A stretch of DNA of 64,000 bases from JAEUMG01 sp046349315 (GCA_046349315.1 JAXMCQ010000005.1:1-64000); one strand, 5' to 3'; shown: positions 36,230-46,610, numbered from the stretch's first letter. A program made the numbers and translations. The notes: generated by a model not told the origin, from the sequence alone.

Positions 36230-37717
36230 CTACTCCGCGAGAAGCTTTGCGACTGCACGCTTCCAGCCGGCGTATTTTTCGTCTCTTAGTGCCGGCTTGA
36301 TCTTCGGTGAAAAACGCCGGCCAAGCTTCCAGCTTTTTGCGAATTTCTCAGGCGGCGGGCAAACCCCCGCTCCGAGACCCGCGAGATAGGCCGCGCCAAG
36401 CGCCGTCGTCTCCAGAATGATCGGCCGGTCGACCGGCGCATCGAGAATGTCGGCGAGACACTGCATCGTCCAATCTGATGCAACCATGCCGCCATCGACG
36501 CGCAGGATTGTCTTGTTGCTTCCGCCCCAATCACGTCGCATCGCATCGACGAGATCACGCGTCTGATAGCAGACCGACTCAAGCGTGGCGCGCGCGAGTT
36601 CCGCCGGCCCTGTGGCCCGCGTCAGCCCGAAGAGCGCGCCGCGCGCCTCGGCATTCCAGTAAGGCGCGCCAAGCCCGGTGAAGGCCGGAACCAGATAGAC
36701 CTGCTGGTTGGGATCCGCCGTCTTTGCCAAGGAACCACTCTCACTCGCCTTGCCGATGATCTTCAATCCATCGCGCAGCCACTGGACCGCAGCGCCCGCA
36801 ATGAAGATGGATCCTTCGAGCGCATAGGTGCGATTGCCATTGAGCTGATAGGCGATGGTCGTAAGGAGACGATTGTTTGAGGCAACACGGCTCGGCCCCG
36901 TATTGAGCAAGGCAAAACAGCCCGTGCCGTAGGTCGATTTCATCATGCCCGGCTCGAAGCAAGCCTGGCCGACGGTGGCTGCCTGCTGGTCGCCCGCGAT
37001 CCCCCGGATCGGGATTGCCGCGCCGAAGAGTTTTGCTTCCGTCTCTCCAAAGTCCGCGGCACAGTCCTTGACCTCCGGCAGCATGGCGCGCGGCACGCGC
37101 AATAGCTTGAGCAGCTCATTGTCCCACTCGCCATGGCCGATATCGAAGAGCAAGGTGCGCGAAGCGTTGGTGGCGTCGGTCGCATGCACCTTGCCACCGG
37201 TAAGGCGCCAGACGAGGAAACTGTCGACCGTGCCGAAGCACAGTTCTCCTGCTTCTGCCCTAGCCCGCGCGCCTTTGACGTTATCGAGTATCCAGGCGCA
37301 TTTCGTCCCCGAGAAATAGGGATCGAGCAGAAGTCCGGTGCGCGCCGTGACCAATGGCTCCTGCCCTGCACTCTTCAGCTCGGCGCAGAAATCTGCGGTG
37401 CGGCGATCCTGCCAGACGATCGCCTTGTAGATGGGCTTGCCGGTCTTGCGATCCCAGACGAGCGTGGTTTCGCGCTGATTGGTGATGCCGATCGCGATGA
37501 CGTCGCGGGCTGTCGCCTTGACCTTGCGCAAGGCGGCGCGGACCGTTGCGAGTACGGTTGTCCAGATTTCTTCGGGATCATGCTCGACCCATCCGGATTT
37601 CGGGAAGTATTGCTTGAACTCGCGCTGCGCCGTCGCCACCGGCTTGAGCTTCGCCGTAAACAGGATCGACCGCGTCGAAGTGGTGCCCTGGTCGATCGCC
37701 AGAATGTATTTCGACAT
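36230..37717 (-). CDS. glpK: Glycerol kinase
   Basis: 495 residues, the normal length. FGGY-family landmarks: ILAIDQGTTSTRSILF at the N-terminus (phosphate loop), GWVEHDPEEIW, AIGITNQRETTLVWD, GTKCAWILDN, MKSTYGTGCFALLNTG, VPAFTGLGAPYWNAEARGALFGLTR and LRVDGGMVASDWTMQ. It phosphorylates glycerol to sn-glycerol-3-phosphate for GlpD. It is the last gene of the minus-strand glp cluster. Its ribosome site (GAGGA at the 3' arm) is embedded in the hairpin that follows wrbA. Confidence 0.96.
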   Translation of the reverse strand: MSKYILAIDQGTTSTRSILFTAKLKPVATAQREFKQYFPKSGWVEHDPEEIWTTVLATVRAALRKVKATARDVIAIGITNQRETTLVWDRKTGKPIYKAIVWQDRRTADFCAELKSAGQEPLVTARTGLLLDPYFSGTKCAWILDNVKGARARAEAGELCFGTVDSFLVWRLTGGKVHATDATNASRTLLFDIGHGEWDNELLKLLRVPRAMLPEVKDCAADFGETEAKLFGAAIPIRGIAGDQQAATVGQACFEPGMMKSTYGTGCFALLNTGPSRVASNNRLLTTIAYQLNGNRTYALEGSIFIAGAAVQWLRDGLKIIGKASESGSLAKTADPNQQVYLVPAFTGLGAPYWNAEARGALFGLTRATGPAELARATLESVCYQTRDLVDAMRRDWGGSNKTILRVDGGMVASDWTMQCLADILDAPVDRPIILETTALGAAYLAGLGAGVCPPPEKFAKSWKLGRRFSPKIKPALRDEKYAGWKRAVAKLLAE

Positions 37718-37750
37718 GAAAAATCCTCGCCCCGTTGCCAGGGCGAGGAT
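37718..37750 (-). terminator. Hairpin with U-tract between wrbA and glpK
   Basis: Perfect 10-bp stem ATCCTCGCCC/GGGCGAGGAT (37723-37732 and 37741-37750) followed on the minus strand by five T. It lies 21 bases after the wrbA stop, immediately before the glpK ATG, and its distal arm contains the likely glpK Shine-Dalgarno sequence. It can act as a partial terminator, a ribosome-site sequestering structure or both. Confidence 0.8.
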
Positions 37751-37770
37751 TGCTGCTTAGTACGGAAAAA

Positions 37771-38376
37771 TCAATGTTTGTGGGCGAGCTTCGCAGCGAC
37801 TTCGGCGACATGCTTGCCCTGGAAGCGGGCGCCGCCCAACTCGTCCTTGCCGGGCTGCCGGCTGCCGTCGGAATTGGTGATCGTCGACGCGCCATAGGGC
37901 GATCCGCCGCGGATTTCATCGACACCGGACTGGCCGGCCCAGGAATAAGGCAGGCCGACAACCACCATGCCGTGGTGCAGCATTGTCGGGATGAAGCCGA
38001 GCAAGGTGGACTCCTGCCCGCCATGCTGTGTCGCCGACGAGGTCATGGCCGAGCCGACCTTGCCGATCAGGGCCCCCTTCATCCAGAGCGGGCCGGTCTG
38101 GTCGATGAAATTGCGCATCTGCGAGGCCATCGTCCCGTAGCGCGTGCCGCAGGCGAAGATGATCGCATCGTAATTGGCAAGATCCTCGACCTTGGCGATC
38201 GGCGCCTTCTGGTCGAGCTTGTAATGCGCGGCCTTGGCCACTTCGAGGGGCACGAGTTCGGGGACGCGCTTGACATCGACTTCGGCACCCGCCTCGCGCG
38301 CACCTTCGGCCGCGGCATAGGACATCTGCTCCATGTGCCCCCAGGCCGAGTAATAGAGAACCAAAACTTTCGTCAC
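37771..38376 (-). CDS. wrbA: WrbA-type NAD(P)H:quinone oxidoreductase
   Basis: 201 residues starting at a GTG with a very strong GAGGAGGTGAC ribosome site. Flavodoxin-fold landmarks of WrbA: VLVLYYSAWGHMEQMSYAAAEGAREAG (FMN phosphate loop), YDAIIFACGTRYGTMASQMRNFIDQTG (landmark GTRYGTMASQMRNF), GSAMTSSATQHGGQESTL and GVDEIRGGSPYGASTI. It performs two-electron quinone reduction. It sits inside the glycerol cluster between a VOC protein and glpK, 28 bases after the VOC stop, which suggests co-expression during glycerol use. Confidence 0.93.
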   Translation of the reverse strand: MTKVLVLYYSAWGHMEQMSYAAAEGAREAGAEVDVKRVPELVPLEVAKAAHYKLDQKAPIAKVEDLANYDAIIFACGTRYGTMASQMRNFIDQTGPLWMKGALIGKVGSAMTSSATQHGGQESTLLGFIPTMLHHGMVVVGLPYSWAGQSGVDEIRGGSPYGASTITNSDGSRQPGKDELGGARFQGKHVAEVAAKLAHKH

Positions 38377-38404
38377 TTTGTCACCTCCTCAGGATTACGA
38401 AAAA

Positions 38405-38899
38405 TCAGGCCGCCGCGCGGATCAGGCTGTCAAGATCGAGCCGCCTTGTGAACATCTCGAGACTCCCATCGGGCTTGCGCGGCCATTGCGCTTCCGGCCG
38501 GTCCCAATAGAGCTCGACGCCATTCTGGTCGGGATCGCGCAGATAGAGCGCCTCGCTGACGCCGTGATCGGAGGCGCCATCGAGCGGAATGCGATTGTCC
38601 ACAAGCCGCCGCAACGCATCCGCCAAATCGGCGCGTGTCGGATAGAGAATGGCCGTGTGGAACAGGCCGGTCGAACCCGGAGGCGGCGGCGAGCCGCCAA
38701 GGCTTTCCCAGGTATTGAGCCCGATATGATGATGGTAACCGCCGGCCGAGATGAAGGCGGCCTGCGTTCCGTATTTCTGCATCAATTCGAAGCCGAGCAC
38801 GCCGCAATAAAAGCCGAGCGCGCGATCGAGATCGGCAACTTTCAAATGGACATGGCCAATCCGCGTTCCGGCCGGAACGGGCTTCACCGCACTGCTCAT
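38405..38899 (-). CDS. VOC-superfamily (glyoxalase/dioxygenase-like) protein
   Basis: 164 residues with one vicinal-oxygen-chelate unit pair: IGHVHLKVADLDRALGFYCGVLGFELM at residues 14-40, AFISAGGYHHHIGLNTWES near 50-65, then GLFHTAILYPTRADLADALRRL and EALYLRDPDQNGVELYWDRP. Potential metal ligands are His16, His80 and Glu near 128. The pattern resembles CatE-like catechol-2,3-dioxygenase homologues more than glyoxalase I, but the substrate is not decidable. It lies between the glycerol transporter genes and wrbA. Confidence 0.82.
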   Translation of the reverse strand: MSSAVKPVPAGTRIGHVHLKVADLDRALGFYCGVLGFELMQKYGTQAAFISAGGYHHHIGLNTWESLGGSPPPPGSTGLFHTAILYPTRADLADALRRLVDNRIPLDGASDHGVSEALYLRDPDQNGVELYWDRPEAQWPRKPDGSLEMFTRRLDLDSLIRAAA

Positions 38900-38969
38900 G
38901 ACAACGCCTTCTGTAACTTCTGGCGTTACGATATAAGTGCCGTTTCCGGAGCGATCAAGGGATAATCGG

Positions 38970-39260
38970 TCACACCCAGCGGAACACGATGAACGCCCAG
39001 ATCAGCGAAATGATGAGCCCGCCCCACAAGGGCGTACTCATGATTCCAAGCCAGCCGAGGAAGATATAGGCGGCGCCCAACAAGGTAATGAACAACCGGT
39101 CGCCGCGCGTCGTGTCGAGCCCGAATATCCCCCGCCGCGGCGAGCCGCCGGGCACGAAATACTCCCACATGCCCATCGCGGCGATGCAGCCGAATATGAA
39201 CACGAAGAACAAGGCCGTCGGCCAGGTCCAGGCCATCCATGACAGGAAGGTGTTGTTCAT
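38970..39260 (-). CDS. DUF2160 membrane protein of the glycerol ABC transporter cluster
   Basis: 96 residues from the ATG at 39260, preceded by GGGGAG; upstream ATGs lie inside glpQ. Three predicted helices: WTWPTALFFVFIFGCIAAMGMWEYF, LFITLLGAAYIFLGWLGIM and GGLIISLIWAFIVFRWV, with a short Gly/Arg-rich loop (GGSPRRGIFGLDTTRGDR). This is the DUF2160 family that accompanies rhizobial glycerol ABC transporters (the GlpU position). Its role is unknown; an accessory subunit is plausible. It starts 13 bases after glpQ. Confidence 0.82.
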   Translation of the reverse strand: MNNTFLSWMAWTWPTALFFVFIFGCIAAMGMWEYFVPGGSPRRGIFGLDTTRGDRLFITLLGAAYIFLGWLGIMSTPLWGGLIISLIWAFIVFRWV

Positions 39261-39273
39261 CGGCGCGCTCCCC

Positions 39274-40074
39274 TTACACGCGGCCGAGGGCAAAGCCCTT
39301 GGCGATGTAGTTGCGAACGAAATAGATGACGACCGCACCTGGGATGAGAGTCAGGGAGCCGGCTGCGGCGAGCAATCCCAGTTCATAGCCCGACGTGCTC
39401 GCGGTCTTGGTCATCGCCGCGGCGATCGGCTTGGCCGCCACCGCGGTCAATGTCTTGGCAAGCAGAAGCTCGACCCATGAGAACATGAAGCAGAAGAAGG
39501 CCGCAACGCCGATTCCCGCGGCGATCGTCGGCATGAAGATGCGGAAGAAGAAACGCGGGAAGGAATAGCCATCGACATAGGCCGTCTCATCGAGCTCCTT
39601 CGGCACGCCCGACATGAAGCCTTCGAGAATCCACACCGCCAACGGCACGTTGAACAATGTATGCGCGAGCGCCACCGCCCATGGCGTGTCGAACAGGCCG
39701 ATCTCCGAGTAGAGCTGGAAGAAGGGCAGCGCGAACACCGCCGGCGGCGCCATGCGGTTGGACAGGAGCCAGAAGAACAAGTGCTTGTCGCCGAGAAACC
39801 GGTAGCGCGAGAATGCATAGGCCGCCGGCAGTGCCACCGAGACCGACAGCACCATGTTGATGACCACGTATTCGAGCGAGTTCACATAGCCCATGTACCA
39901 GGACGGGTCGGTGAAAATCTTATGGTAGTTCGCAAACGTGAATTCATGCGGATAAAGCGAGAAGCCGCCGAGTATCTCGTTCGTGGTCTTGAACGACATG
40001 TTGAGCAGCCAATAGATCGGCAGCATCAGGAAGATGATGTAGAGCGCCGGGACATAGCGAGACAGGTTCCGCAT
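39274..40074 (-). CDS. glpQ: Glycerol ABC transporter permease GlpQ
   Basis: 266 residues from the ATG at 40074, 2 bases after the glpP stop; the frame is open further upstream but only across glpP. Six helices and the binding-protein-dependent transport loop with the EAA motif (ELDETAYVDGYSFPRFFFRIFMP, landmark DETAYVDGYS) identify a MalG-type permease. It pairs with GlpP to form the channel for glycerol. Despite its symbol it is unrelated to glycerophosphodiesterase GlpQ of enterobacteria. Confidence 0.9.
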   Translation of the reverse strand: MRNLSRYVPALYIIFLMLPIYWLLNMSFKTTNEILGGFSLYPHEFTFANYHKIFTDPSWYMGYVNSLEYVVINMVLSVSVALPAAYAFSRYRFLGDKHLFFWLLSNRMAPPAVFALPFFQLYSEIGLFDTPWAVALAHTLFNVPLAVWILEGFMSGVPKELDETAYVDGYSFPRFFFRIFMPTIAAGIGVAAFFCFMFSWVELLLAKTLTAVAAKPIAAAMTKTASTSGYELGLLAAAGSLTLIPGAVVIYFVRNYIAKGFALGRV

Positions 40075-40076
40075 CT

Positions 40077-40940
40077 CTAGATCTCCTGGTCCCGCATCAT
40101 CAATGTGTAGAACAGCCAGGAGAGGAAGAGGATGATCAGGAAGTAGATGATCGACATCGCGGCTGCGGGTCCCAGATCGAACTGGCCGAGCGCCGTCTTG
40201 ACGAGATCGATCGACAGGAAGGTCGTCGCGCTGCCAGGTCCGCCACCCGTCAGCACGATGGCTTCGGTATAGATCATGAAGCTGTCCATGAAGCGCAGGA
40301 GTACGGCGATGGTCAGCACATGCCGGAGCTTCGGCAATTGGATGTAGCGGAAGACCGCCCAGGGCCGCGCACCGTCGACCTTGGCCGCCTGGTAATAGGC
40401 GTCCGGAATGGAGACGAGCCCGGCATAGCACAGAAGCACGACCAGCGACGTCCAATGCCAGACATCCATCAGCACGATCGTGAACCAGGCCGATACCGGC
40501 TGGCGCGTGTAGTTGAAGTCGATGCCGAGCGCATTGATCGAATAGCCGAGGAGCCCGATATCGGGCAGCGCCATGATGTTCCACATGGCGCCGACGACGT
40601 TCCACGGGATGAGGAGCGGCAAGGCCATGAGCACGAGGCATACCGAGACCCACGGGCCCTTGCGTGGCATGGTCAAGGCAATCGCCAGGCCCAGCGGGAT
40701 TTCGATGACCAGGACGAGGGTGGTGAAAAGGATCTGCCGTCCGAGAGCGCCATGGAAACGCTCTGAATGCAGCACCTGCTCGAACCAGGCGACGCCCGCC
40801 CAAGTGAAGATATTGTCGCCGAACGTCTCCTGCACGGAGAAATTGACGACGGTCATCAATGGGATCAGCGCGTTGAACGCCACCAGGGCGAAGACCGGCA
40901 TGACCAGGAACCAGGCGCGCTGATTGACGATCTTGTTCAT
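40077..40940 (-). CDS. glpP: Glycerol ABC transporter permease GlpP
   Basis: 287 residues from the ATG at 40940, which overlaps the glpT stop by 4 bases (ATGA). MalF-type permease with six helices: WFLVMPVFALVAFNALIPLMTVVNFS at the start, then GLVSIPDAYYQAAKVDGARPWAVFRYIQLPKLRHV (EAA loop, landmark YQAAKVDGARPW) and YFLIILFLSWLFYTLMMRDQEI at the end. Gene order glpS-T-P-Q matches the glycerol importer described in Rhizobium leguminosarum. Confidence 0.91.
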   Translation of the reverse strand: MNKIVNQRAWFLVMPVFALVAFNALIPLMTVVNFSVQETFGDNIFTWAGVAWFEQVLHSERFHGALGRQILFTTLVLVIEIPLGLAIALTMPRKGPWVSVCLVLMALPLLIPWNVVGAMWNIMALPDIGLLGYSINALGIDFNYTRQPVSAWFTIVLMDVWHWTSLVVLLCYAGLVSIPDAYYQAAKVDGARPWAVFRYIQLPKLRHVLTIAVLLRFMDSFMIYTEAIVLTGGGPGSATTFLSIDLVKTALGQFDLGPAAAMSIIYFLIILFLSWLFYTLMMRDQEI

Positions 40941-42010
40941 GGCCGCGCCCCCGCCATCCACCCGTGCTCATAAATTTGCGTATGCGCGGGATCGAAAGCC
41001 AAATGCGTCGCGCCTTCGGGGATTGGCAAGTCTTCAGGGACGAGAAGCTTGATTGGGCGCTCGCCGGCCCGGGTCTCGACAATCCGGAAGCGGCCAGCAT
41101 CGGCAACTTTCACGACATGGACGGGAATGCCGCTCGCCGAGAATTTCACGAATTCGGGTCTCACCCCGATTTCAAGATGCGTGCGGTCCTTGACCGCCGC
41201 GGCATTGGCCGCCTCGACCGGCAGCCCGTGAAACGTCGCCCTGCCTTCCTGCATCTCGCAGGGCAGGAGGTTCATGCCCGGCGAGCCGATGAAGTGTCCG
41301 ACGAAAGTGTGCATCGGCCGTTCGAAGAGATCGATCGGCGTACCTGTCTGCACCACCTCGCCATTATTCATGACCACAACCTGGTCGGCAAAGGTGAGAG
41401 CCTCGGTCTGATCATGCGTCACGTAGATCATGGTGCGCTTGATGCGCTGATGCAATTCCTTGAGCTTCGAGCGCAATATCCATTTGAGATGCGGATCGAT
41501 GACCGTCAATGGCTCGTCGAACATGATCACATTGACGTCTGAGCGCACCAGCCCGCGGCCGAGTGAGATTTTCTGCTTGCCGTCCGCCGTCAGGCCCGAA
41601 GCGCGCCGCTTCAACGTCGCATCGAGCTCGAGCATATGGGCGATTTCGCGCACCCGCTTGTCGACCTCCGCTTCCGGTACGCCGCGATTGCGCAACGGGA
41701 AAGCCAGATTGTCGTAGACCGTCATCGTGTCGTAGATAACCGGGAACTGGAACACCTGCGCGATATTGCGCTGTTCCGGTGTCGCCAGCGTCACGTCGCG
41801 GTCGTCGAACAGGATGCGCCCTTCCGTCGGCTTGAGAAGTCCCGAAATGAGGTTGAGAAGCGTGGTCTTGCCGCAGCCTGACGGCCCCAGCAGCGCATAG
41901 GCACCGCCATCGGCCCATACGAGCGACAATCGTTTCAGCGCCCAGTCTGAATCCTTTTGCGGATTGGGGAAGTAACTGTGCCGTAGTCCGTCGAGCGTGA
42001 TCTTTGCCAT
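40937..42010 (-). CDS. glpT: Glycerol ABC transporter ATP-binding protein GlpT
   Basis: 357 residues; the ATG overlaps the glpS stop (TGATG). Walker A GPSGCGKT (42-49), Q-loop FQFPVIYD, Walker B VIMFDEP and H-loop YVTHDQTEAL (His199) are intact. The ABC signature is degenerate: LTADGKQK at 140-147 in place of LSGGQQQR. A MalK-type OB domain with VGHFIGSPGMNLLP follows. With GlpS it would form one complete and one impaired ATP site. It is not the glycerol-3-phosphate antiporter GlpT of enterobacteria. Confidence 0.92.
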   Translation of the reverse strand: MAKITLDGLRHSYFPNPQKDSDWALKRLSLVWADGGAYALLGPSGCGKTTLLNLISGLLKPTEGRILFDDRDVTLATPEQRNIAQVFQFPVIYDTMTVYDNLAFPLRNRGVPEAEVDKRVREIAHMLELDATLKRRASGLTADGKQKISLGRGLVRSDVNVIMFDEPLTVIDPHLKWILRSKLKELHQRIKRTMIYVTHDQTEALTFADQVVVMNNGEVVQTGTPIDLFERPMHTFVGHFIGSPGMNLLPCEMQEGRATFHGLPVEAANAAAVKDRTHLEIGVRPEFVKFSASGIPVHVVKVADAGRFRIVETRAGERPIKLLVPEDLPIPEGATHLAFDPAHTQIYEHGWMAGARP

Positions 42011-43068
42011 CAGGAAATGAGCTCCCCGCCCGCGCCGAAGAACAAGGCCTTGTCGATATCGATGTGCAGTCGCGCCACCGAGCCGACCACGAAGGGGTGA
42101 ATGCCGTGCGATTGCGACACCCAGGTGCGCCCGTTCATGTCGAAATGGATGATGCTCTCCGAACCGCTGAGTTCGGTGACCAGCACGCGGCCCTCGACCG
42201 TGGCGGTGCCGCCACCGGTCGGCGTGATGTGATAGGGTCTTATGCCGATCGTGTAATCGCCGTCCGCAATCGACTTGGCCGCGGCACCCGCCGGCAACAC
42301 GATCTCATTGCTGAGAACAATGTCGCCGCCCCGCTTCGTCACGCTGGCGACATTGATGGGCGGATCCGAGAAGACCTGTGCGGTGATGAGGTTCGAAGGC
42401 CGTCGATAGAGGCTCGCGGTCGGCCCGAATTGCGTGACCCGGCCTTCATGCATTGTTGCGGTATTACCGCCGAACAACAGCGCTTCCGTGGGTTCAGTCG
42501 TCGCGTAGACCACGATCGCGTCACGGCCGGCGAACAACTTCGGCAATTCGTCGCGCATTTCCTCACGCAACTTGTAGTCGAGATTGGCCAATGGCTCGTC
42601 GAGCAGGATCAAATCCGAATCCTTGACGATCGCGCGCGCGATCGCCGTGCGCTGCTGCTGGCCGCCTGACAATTCCGAAGGTCTACGTTCGAGCATCGGC
42701 GTCAAGTGCAGGAGTTCCGCGGCTTTCGCCACCCGCCGCCCGACCTCCTCCTCGCTCTTGCCGGCAACCCGCAATGGCGAGGCGATGTTGTCGTAAACAT
42801 TGAAATTCGGATAGTTGATGAACTGCTGGTAGACCATCGACACATTCCGCTTCTGCACCGGAACGGTCGTGACGTTCTTTCCCTTGAACCAGATTTCGCC
42901 CGATGACGGCTTCTGGATGCCGGCCATCAATTGCATCAATGTCGTCTTGCCGGCGAGCGTCGTTCCCAGCAGCACGTTGAAGGTACTGCTCTCGAAGACG
43001 AGATTCGTCTCGTGAATATAGGTATCGGCGCCGACGCGCTTCGCTACGTTCTTGAGTTCAAGAGCCAT
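42010..43068 (-). CDS. glpS: Glycerol ABC transporter ATP-binding protein GlpS
   Basis: 352 residues. Walker A is unusual but complete (GTTLAGKT, 35-42); the signature is canonical (LSGGQQQRTAIARAI, 133-147) and Walker B is LILLDEP (153-159). The switch His is missing: the stretch reads YATTEPTEALL, with Thr191 where MalK-type ATPases have His. A C-terminal OB-type regulatory domain follows (YTIGIRPYHITPTGGG). It complements GlpT, which lacks a proper signature. The gene is 111 bases after glpV. Confidence 0.92.
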   Translation of the reverse strand: MALELKNVAKRVGADTYIHETNLVFESSTFNVLLGTTLAGKTTLMQLMAGIQKPSSGEIWFKGKNVTTVPVQKRNVSMVYQQFINYPNFNVYDNIASPLRVAGKSEEEVGRRVAKAAELLHLTPMLERRPSELSGGQQQRTAIARAIVKDSDLILLDEPLANLDYKLREEMRDELPKLFAGRDAIVVYATTEPTEALLFGGNTATMHEGRVTQFGPTASLYRRPSNLITAQVFSDPPINVASVTKRGGDIVLSNEIVLPAGAAAKSIADGDYTIGIRPYHITPTGGGTATVEGRVLVTELSGSESIIHFDMNGRTWVSQSHGIHPFVVGSVARLHIDIDKALFFGAGGELIS

Positions 43069-43119
43069 CGCTGATCTGCTTTTGCACGAACGCCGTCCCC
43101 TCGTGATCCGTGCCGATTG

Positions 43120-43146
43120 CCGGGGCGCATGGACAATGCGCCCCGG
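43120..43146 (-). other. Intercistronic hairpin between glpV and glpS
   Basis: Perfect 11-bp stem CCGGGGCGCAT/ATGCGCCCCGG with a 5-base loop in the 111-base gap. No U-tract follows on the minus strand. Such stable hairpins after the binding-protein gene commonly protect its mRNA from 3' exonucleases, giving more binding protein than membrane subunits. Confidence 0.7.
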
Positions 43147-43179
43147 GCTTTTGCGTTGGTGGTCACAAACTGTGTCAGG

Positions 43180-44922
<1,743 letters not shown>

Positions 44923-45077
44923 CGCTTAATCCTCCCATTTTGCGTGCGGCTTGCTCGAAAGCCCGGCCGGAGCGCACGCTCGCCCGGCCAAACCATCCAT
45001 CACATGCCTCCGGCGAGGATTGCCTTCTTCCGGATGCGTGGAATGAAGCTCTATGTCTCGTCGCGCCTCCTCATGCG

Positions 45078-46610
45078 CTAACCCGCTGAAATTCGCCGTT
45101 GCGACGACGCCGACGCGCCGGCGAGATAGTCCCGCAGCATTGTCTGCTCCTCGTCTTTGAGATGAAGACCAAGCTTGGAGCGCCGCCACAGAATATCTTC
45201 TGCCGTCCGCGCCCATTCCCGATCGATCAAATAATTGACCTCGCGCTCGCTCAGGAGGCCAAAGCTCTGCCCGAGATCGCCGGCCGATTTGGCATCGCCG
45301 ATCACGTCGTTCGCCAGCGTGCCATAGGCGCGAAACATGCGCTTGGCATTGACGGGCGAGAGAAAGGCGTGGCGCTTTGCGAAATCGCCAATACGATCCG
45401 CCGCCTCGGCCTGCGGAAAATCGCCGCCCGGAAGCTTTCCAGTAGCCGTCCAGGCCGGCCCCATCTTTGGATAAAACGGTTGGAGCTTCTCCAACACTGC
45501 TTCGGCCAGCTTGCGAAACGTCGTGATCTTGCCGCCGAACACGGAAATCAGCGGTGCGGACCCGTCTGGAGCGTCAAGCTTCAGAACGTAATCGCGCGTC
45601 GCTTCCTGCGCCTTGCTCGCCCCGTCATCATAGAGCGGCCGGATGCCGGAATAGGTCCAGCGTACCATCTCCTTGCTAACCGGCGTCTTGAGATAGGCGC
45701 TGACCGCGGCAAGTAGGTAGTCGCGCTCGGCGATGCTGATCTCCGGCTTGGCCGGATCGCCCGAATAATCCTCATCCGTCGTGCCGATCAGCGTGAAATC
45801 GCGTTCATAGGGGATGGCAAAGCAGATCCGCCCGTCGGCATTTTGGAAAATATAGCACTCGTCATGGTCATAGAGCTTGTCGAGGACGATATGGCTGCCC
45901 TTGACCATGCGAATGCGATCCGGCGCATTCATGCCGACGACCTGACCCAGCACCTGGCTCACCCACGGACCGCCGGTATTGACGAGACCGCGCGCCGTGA
46001 CCTGGCTCGTAGCGCCGGTTTCCGAATTCTGCAGCGTGACGACCCAGTGTGCGCCGTCGCGCCGCGCCTTGGTCGCCTTGGTGCGCGGTCTGACCGAGGC
46101 ACCGCGATCGGCAGCACCTCGCGCATTGAGTATCACCATGCGCGCATCATCGACCCAGCAGTCGGAATATTCGAACGCACGGGTAAATTCGCTCTTGAGC
46201 GGTGTGCCGGTTTGATCGCGGGTGAGATCGATCGAGCGCGTCGACGGCAGGACGTCGCGCCCACCCAGATGGTCGTAGAGAAACAGGCCGAGCCGCAGGA
46301 TCGGCCAGGGCCTAAGTCCGCGATGATGCGGCAGCACAAAACGCAGTGGCCAGACGATATGGGGCGCCGCTTTGAGCAGCACTTCGCGCTCGATCAAGGC
46401 CTCGCGCACCAGGCGGAACTCGTAATGCTCGAGATAGCGCAGGCCACCATGGATGAGCTTTGTCGAGGATGAGGAAGTCGCGCCCGCAAGATCGCCCTGC
46501 TCCGCCAGCACTACCTTGAGGTTGCGCCCGGCGGCGTCGCGCGCAATGCCGCAGCCGTTAATGCCGCCGCCAATGATTGCTAAATCATAGATGCCTGCCT
46601 CGTCCGGCAT
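45078..46610 (-). CDS. glpD: Aerobic glycerol-3-phosphate dehydrogenase
   Basis: 510 residues from the ATG at 46610, preceded by GGGGAGGA. FAD-binding motif DLAIIGGGINGCGIARDAAGRNLKVVLAEQGDLAGATSSSS (landmark GGGINGCGIARDAAGR) at the N-terminus; LIHGGLRYLEHYEFRLVREAL, VNTGGPWVSQVLGQ, KGSHIVLDKLYDHDECYIFQNADGR, IGTTDEDYSGDP and ISVFGGKITTFRKLAE are all family features. It oxidises glycerol-3-phosphate to dihydroxyacetone phosphate and passes electrons to quinone at the inner membrane. It is the first structural gene after the glpR-glpD promoter gap. Confidence 0.96.
   Translation of the reverse strand: MPDEAGIYDLAIIGGGINGCGIARDAAGRNLKVVLAEQGDLAGATSSSSTKLIHGGLRYLEHYEFRLVREALIEREVLLKAAPHIVWPLRFVLPHHRGLRPWPILRLGLFLYDHLGGRDVLPSTRSIDLTRDQTGTPLKSEFTRAFEYSDCWVDDARMVILNARGAADRGASVRPRTKATKARRDGAHWVVTLQNSETGATSQVTARGLVNTGGPWVSQVLGQVVGMNAPDRIRMVKGSHIVLDKLYDHDECYIFQNADGRICFAIPYERDFTLIGTTDEDYSGDPAKPEISIAERDYLLAAVSAYLKTPVSKEMVRWTYSGIRPLYDDGASKAQEATRDYVLKLDAPDGSAPLISVFGGKITTFRKLAEAVLEKLQPFYPKMGPAWTATGKLPGGDFPQAEAADRIGDFAKRHAFLSPVNAKRMFRAYGTLANDVIGDAKSAGDLGQSFGLLSEREVNYLIDREWARTAEDILWRRSKLGLHLKDEEQTMLRDYLAGASASSQRRISAG

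Noticed and set aside
39274..41106. 610-codon minus-strand frame ending as GlpQ
   Set aside because: The N-terminal 344 codons are an alternate reading of glpP and glpT; the true GlpQ starts at 40074.
40937..42010. GlpT as glycerol-3-phosphate transporter of the MFS
   Set aside because: Walker A/B and H-loop motifs show it is an ABC ATPase; the shared symbol is historical.
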